The notes under the pieces were generated by a model. It did not search any database. It was not told the origin of the DNA and saw nothing but the letters and a program-made list of their open reading frames with translations. From an uncultured Methylophilaceae bacterium (GTDB lineage: Bacteria > Pseudomonadota > Gammaproteobacteria > Burkholderiales > Methylophilaceae), in NCBI GenBank assembly GCA_913009235.1, contig CAJVXS010000001.1, forward strand, positions 124,001-188,000: a DNA stretch of 64,000 nt, read 5' to 3'. Of the stretch, positions 60,095 to 64,000 are shown in pieces. The translations under genes were made by a program, and so were the position numbers. Numbering within the stretch: position 1 is the stretch's first letter; every line of letters begins with the position of its first letter.

Positions 60095-60138
60095 TCATTA
60101 CTTCAATTATTTGATTTGATCAGTTTTCTTATTTGTAA

Positions 60139-60426
60139 CTATTCAATGATTGCAAGGATGTCATCTTCAGTCATTACAAGTAGCTCTTCTCCGTCTACTT
60201 TAACTGATGTGCCACCGTAGCTTTTAAATAACACTTTGTCGCCAACTTTGACGTCTAATGCGATACTGTTGCCGTTGTCATCTTTTTTACCAGTACCCAC
60301 TGCTTGGATAACACCTTCAGCTGGTTTCTCAGTTGCCGAGTCTGGAATAACAATGCCTGATAGCGTTGTACGTTCTTCTTCTTTACGTTTCACAACAACA
60401 CGGTCGTGTAATGGACGAATTTTCAT
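60139..60426 (-). CDS. groES: Co-chaperonin GroES
   Basis: Heptameric lid of GroEL. Started at ATG 60426 ([18 protein letters not shown]) after GGAGAAA, giving 95 residues, the family length; ten further upstream codons are not family-like. The mobile loop with [13 protein letters not shown] and [20 protein letters not shown] is present. First gene of groESL. Confidence 0.97.
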   Translation of the reverse strand: MKIRPLHDRVVVKRKEEERTTLSGIVIPDSATEKPAEGVIQAVGTGKKDDNGNSIALDVKVGDKVLFKSYGGTSVKVDGEELLVMTEDDILAIIE

Positions 60427-60488
60427 TAGATTTCTCCTTGGATTATGCTTAAACATAGCATATGTTTATTAATAAGGGATTGCGTGAG

Positions 60489-60518
60489 ATTTTAGCACTC
60501 TCGTTGTTAGATTGCTAA
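60489..60518 (-). promoter_or_regulatory. groES promoter overlapping a CIRCE operator
   Basis: TTAGCACTC (60492-60500), nine bases, then GATTGCTAA (60510-60518): the HrcA-binding CIRCE inverted repeat with one mismatch in the second arm (consensus GAGTGCTAA). On the minus strand TTAGCA and TAAAAT with an 18-base spacer overlap it, so bound HrcA would block initiation. No sigma32-type box was seen. Confidence 0.85.
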
Positions 60519-60578
60519 TTTGGGGCAAATGCTGACATTTCAAGAGGTAATATAAAATAGTTTTAGGGATGTGAGGCA

Positions 60579-61123
60579 TTGGCGGAAGAAAATACATTAG
60601 TAGAAAAAGCATCTGAGCTGGGGATTTAGCAATTGAATCTAAGCTGCGACAAGCTGTAAGATAGGTTGTTGTTTCGACCCGATTTAAGTGACGATGCTGA
60701 AATTGCAATATGGTTCACCTATCGGCTCTCAAAGGGGCTTATGGACCTAGCTGAATGGCGAGGCGCATTTACCTGAGTCTAGGGCCTTTTGCTCTCGATG
60801 AGGCAGCGGATGCTGTGGAACAATTTTAGCAAGAGGTGAAGGCAATGAAGGTGTTATCAACATTGGACTTTGTAACCGAATATACGCCGCGTGAATCATT
60901 GCAAGAAGTTGGTGCTTTGTTGGCGATTAGTAATATGTTGCAGTTAGCGAAGAAAGAAGTAGGCTGGAGAATGGATGAAGCGGTTTCTGTGATGATGGGC
61001 CCGTCAGAAGTGCCAAAGGTCTTACATTGGAGGGTGCTGCATTCAGTGTTTAAGCTATATTGGATGAGGGCTGTATTGATGGGCTATAGGAAGTTAGGTA
61101 ATGCTAATGTTAAGAGTAAGTAA
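60579..61123 (+). pseudogene. Decayed gene of unknown family
   Basis: A chain of protein-like segments broken by stops and a frameshift. Frame from 60579: AEENTLVEKASELG, stop, LNLSCDKL, stop, then SDDAEIAIWFTYRLSKGLMD with LAEWRGAFT, two stops. After a frame change GPFALDEAADAVEQF, stop, then QEVKAMKVLSTLDFVTEYTP running to 61123 (the last 95 codons are open from GTG 60836). The segments keep natural-looking composition. I do not recognise the family. It fills most of the 823-base groES-bioA gap. Confidence 0.55.
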
Positions 61124-61249
61124 ACCTGGTTGCCATAGGGACGAATAAAAGCAAAAATTTGGTTATTAACATGCGTGAGTAAGCTTAAGAATTCTACTTG
61201 TTATAGCATACATCCGTTATGGAGACGAAAAACACGTACAATTTAACAC

Positions 61250-62566
61250 ATGAGTAATCAAGTGAAAAATAAAGACCTATTAAATAGAAGTTTGCAGGCG
61301 GTATGGCATCCTTGCACGCAGATGAAGCAGCATGAGCATTTGCCGCTAGTGCCGATGCAGAGTGGTGATGGCGTGTGGCTAAAAGATGCAGATGGAAAGC
61401 GTTATCTTGATGCGGTGAGTTCTTGGTGGGTTAATATTTTCGGACATAATAACCCGTGTATTAAAGATGCGATTAAGCAACAGCTCGACACCTTGGAGCA
61501 TGTAATGTTGGCGGGGTTTACACATGAGCCTGTGGTGGAGTTGTCAGAAATTCTTGCGGAGTTAACAGGTCTAGGTCATGCCTTTTATGCCAGCGATGGT
61601 GCTAGTGCTACTGAGATTGCCTTGAAAATGAGTTTTCATTACTGGCGCAATACTGACAAACCTGAAAAAAAACAATTCATAAGCTTGCAAAATAGTTATC
61701 ACGGTGAAACGCTAGGTGCATTAGGGGTGACCGATGTGGCTATTTTTAAAGATACGTATGCTGCGTTATTAACGCAGTCAGCACAAATGCCTAGCCCAGA
61801 CTTTCGATTTTCTGAAAATGGCGAAAGTGCTGAAGACTTTGCGTTGCGTTGTGCGCAATCTTTAGAAGATTATGTGGCGGAACATCATCATGAGCTGGCT
61901 GCTTTTATTATTGAGCCATTGGTGCAATGTGCGGCGGGTATGGGGATGTATAGTCCTGTTTATCTCAAGCGGGCACGTGAGATTTGTAACCAATACGATG
62001 TGCATTTAATTGCCGATGAAATTGCAGTGGGCTTTGGGCGAGCAGGGACGATGTTTGCTTGCGAGCAGGCAGGTATTAGGCCTGATTTTATTTGTTTGTC
62101 TAAAGGGATTACTGGTGGTTATTTGCCACTATCGACCGTGCTGATGACGGATGATGTTTACGCTGCGTTCTACGATGATAGTACGACCAAAGCATTTTTA
62201 CACAGCCATAGCTACACAGGAAATCCGCTGGCATGTAGTGCGGCATTGGCGACCTTAGCGATATTTGAGGTGGATGATGTAGTTAACAAAAATAAACAAA
62301 CAGCCGCGACTATTAACGATAAAATGAAAGTGCTGACTGATTTACCAATTAAGCATTTACGCAGCCAAGGGATGATGTTTGCATTTGATGTGAAGACAGA
62401 GAGTGCAGCCTTTGCTAATACTTTTTACCAGCAGTCGCTTGAACATGGTTTGCTGGTGCGTCCAATCGGCAACACCATTTATTTTATGCCGCCTTATGTG
62501 ATTAATGAAGCTGAAATTGATTTCTTGGTGCAAACAACAAAGTTATCAATAGAAGCCTCTTTATGA
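61250..62566 (+). CDS. bioA: Adenosylmethionine-8-amino-7-oxononanoate aminotransferase
   Basis: PLP enzyme that uses S-adenosylmethionine as amino donor to make 7,8-diaminopelargonate in biotin synthesis. The 438-residue protein has the BioA-type WHPCTQMKQHE start, YLDAVSSWWVNIFGHNNP, LIADEIAVGFGRAGTMFACEQAG and the PLP lysine in ICLSKGITGGYLPLS. Overlaps the next gene by four bases (ATGA). No other bio genes are in the window. Confidence 0.95.
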   Translation: MSNQVKNKDLLNRSLQAVWHPCTQMKQHEHLPLVPMQSGDGVWLKDADGKRYLDAVSSWWVNIFGHNNPCIKDAIKQQLDTLEHVMLAGFTHEPVVELSEILAELTGLGHAFYASDGASATEIALKMSFHYWRNTDKPEKKQFISLQNSYHGETLGALGVTDVAIFKDTYAALLTQSAQMPSPDFRFSENGESAEDFALRCAQSLEDYVAEHHHELAAFIIEPLVQCAAGMGMYSPVYLKRAREICNQYDVHLIADEIAVGFGRAGTMFACEQAGIRPDFICLSKGITGGYLPLSTVLMTDDVYAAFYDDSTTKAFLHSHSYTGNPLACSAALATLAIFEVDDVVNKNKQTAATINDKMKVLTDLPIKHLRSQGMMFAFDVKTESAAFANTFYQQSLEHGLLVRPIGNTIYFMPPYVINEAEIDFLVQTTKLSIEASL

Positions 62567-63969
62567 AAAAATTACTTATCTCTTTCTGCTTAACCTTAGC
62601 CAGTAATTTTGCGCAAGCAGCACTACCAGAATCGGTTGCAGTCGCGCTCAAAGAAGCAGGGATTCCTGAGTCTGGCACAGCGGTTTATGTGCAGCCTGTT
62701 GGTGGTCGTCACTCTCAGTTAAGTCTCAATGCGAACAAGCCGATGAATCCGGCCTCGGTGATGAAACTAGTGACAACTTATGCGGCTTTGGATTTATTGA
62801 AGCCGACGTTTCGATGGAAGACTGAGGTGTATCGTGATGCCGTGATGGAAGGTGGCATATTGCATGGCAATTTAATTATTAAGGGCTATGGTGACCCTAG
62901 CTTTAAAGCGGATGAATTTAGGCGTTTATTAGGGAGTTTGCGTCAACAAGGATTGAAAAAGATTACCGGCGATTTGATTATCGATAAAAGCTATTTCGCC
63001 ACTAGTACTGGTCATCATAAAGTCTTTGATAGTGAAAAATGGCGCTCTTATAACGCTTTGCCTAGTGCCTTTCTAGTCAATGGTCGTCACACCAGTTTTA
63101 AATTTACGGTGCATGAGGGTAAAGTGAATATTTTGCAAGAAGTTGAACTGCCTGAAGTTCAAATTGTAAACAATATGACGCTAGCCAAAAATGGTTGTGG
63201 CAGTTGGCGTAACCGTCTTACTTATGATGTGAATGCCTCTAAAACTAAGGCAACGGTTACTTTTGGCGGTAAATTTTCTTCACGATGTGGTAAGCGGTAT
63301 TTAGAGTTGAGTTTGTTTGATGATGAGCATTACGCTTACTTCATGTTTAGAAGCCTTTGGCGACAATTAGGCGGTGTTTTTAATGGTAAGCTGAGAAGTC
63401 AAACTAAAATGCCATTGCAAGCGGTTAAATTAGTAGTGCAAGGTTCTCAACCTTTGGCCAATATTGTGCGTGATACGAATAAGTGGAGTAATAATGTGAT
63501 GGCGAGACAAATCTTGCTCACAGTTGCGGCCAATTATCATAATAAACCAGCCAGTGAAGTGCGCGGGATGTTAGCCGTGAAATTATGGATGGCCAATAAC
63601 GGGCGTAATGCCGATAATTGGGTCATCGAAAATGGTTCTGGATTGTCACGTACTGAGCGCGTGACAGCGAAAGGCTTGGGGGAAATGTTGTTGGATGCTT
63701 ATGATGGCCCGTTGATGTCAGAGTTAATGTCTTCATTGCCGGTACTATCTTTAGATGGGACGTTGAGCAGGCGCCTAAGAAAAAAAGCAGTGAGTGGTAG
63801 GGCTCATATAAAAACAGGCTCAATTAAAGGCGTTAGAGCCATCGCTGGTTATGTATTAGATGCAAAAAATAGACGCAATGTGGTGGTGATGATTGTGAAT
63901 CACGCCAAAGCTTCGTCAAGTAGAAAAGCACAGGATGCGTTGATTGAGTGGGTTTATAATCGACCTTAA
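62563..63969 (+). CDS. dacB: D-alanyl-D-alanine carboxypeptidase/endopeptidase (PBP4, family S13)
   Basis: Periplasmic peptidoglycan enzyme trimming or cutting peptide cross-links. The 468-residue protein has a signal peptide (1 to about 19, ending AQA-ALPES) and the three penicillin-binding motifs: SVMK in MNPASVMKLVTTYAALDLL, SNN in NKWSNNVMARQIL and KTG in GRAHIKTGSIKGVRAIAGY. Length is typical (about 470). Its start overlaps the bioA stop. Confidence 0.95.
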   Translation: MKKLLISFCLTLASNFAQAALPESVAVALKEAGIPESGTAVYVQPVGGRHSQLSLNANKPMNPASVMKLVTTYAALDLLKPTFRWKTEVYRDAVMEGGILHGNLIIKGYGDPSFKADEFRRLLGSLRQQGLKKITGDLIIDKSYFATSTGHHKVFDSEKWRSYNALPSAFLVNGRHTSFKFTVHEGKVNILQEVELPEVQIVNNMTLAKNGCGSWRNRLTYDVNASKTKATVTFGGKFSSRCGKRYLELSLFDDEHYAYFMFRSLWRQLGGVFNGKLRSQTKMPLQAVKLVVQGSQPLANIVRDTNKWSNNVMARQILLTVAANYHNKPASEVRGMLAVKLWMANNGRNADNWVIENGSGLSRTERVTAKGLGEMLLDAYDGPLMSELMSSLPVLSLDGTLSRRLRKKAVSGRAHIKTGSIKGVRAIAGYVLDAKNRRNVVVMIVNHAKASSSRKAQDALIEWVYNRP

Positions 63970-64000
63970 TGCATAAGGGTTTTCGAACTAAATGCAATTT

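Overview
The window (about 43% G+C by eye) reads as chromosome of a free-living betaproteobacterium. The best fit is the Methylophilaceae (Methylotenera-like). Grounds are the moderate A+T bias, a homoserine kinase of the choline-kinase-like type II preceded by a DUF2782 gene next to polA, a dusB-fis-purH cluster, a BPSS1780-type membrane protein and betaproteobacterial sequence style in the ribosomal proteins. The family assignment is inference, and no methanol-oxidation or other diagnostic methylotrophy gene lies here.

Region 1 (1-21.65 kb, all plus strand) is the transcription/translation superoperon: the 3' part of rpoC, then the str block (rpsL, rpsG, fusA, tuf), the S10 block (rpsJ to rpsQ), the spc block (rplN to rpmJ, with secY) and the alpha block (rpsM, rpsK, rpsD, rpoA, rplQ), ended by a strong terminator. 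Sigma70-like promoters are readable before rpsL, before rplC, before rplN and before rpsM, at or near the classical operon boundaries. The rpsQ-rplN gap also carries two sizeable hairpins. infA is not in the secY-rpmJ gap.

Region 2 (21.65-26.4 kb) holds a glutaredoxin-like gene, mgtE, and a minus-strand set coaBC, dut, rpmB, rpmG. Two gene corpses sit here: the C-terminus of a TonB-dependent receptor between coaBC and dut, and the C-terminal part of radC upstream of coaBC.

Region 3 (26.4-42.7 kb) is metabolic and transport: a CstA-type carbon starvation permease with its YbdD partner, lgt, ilvD, a hexose-6-phosphate mutarotase, a cytochrome c, two sodium-coupled amino-acid transporters, then a long minus-strand run dusB, fis, purH, purD, hemF, apeB. 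A glycosyltransferase fragment follows.

Region 4 (42.7-55.4 kb) has yaaA and polA (tail to tail, sharing stop-codon bases), a LOG-type gene, DUF2782, thrB, a membrane protein, a UvrD-family helicase, ung, a MOSC protein, a cupin and truD. Between the helicase and ung lies a compact three-hairpin sequence with C-rich loops and a strong terminator, the best candidate for an unannotated small RNA. Two very small ORFs sit between ung and the MOSC gene.

Region 5 (55.6-64 kb) has rfbB-rfbD-rfbC without rfbA, groES-groEL under a CIRCE operator, a heavily decayed unrecognised gene, and bioA overlapping a dacB-type carboxypeptidase. No tRNA, rRNA, CRISPR array, intact insertion sequence or prophage was recognised. 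Most of the window is ordinary housekeeping; the unusual material is in the gaps and remnants.
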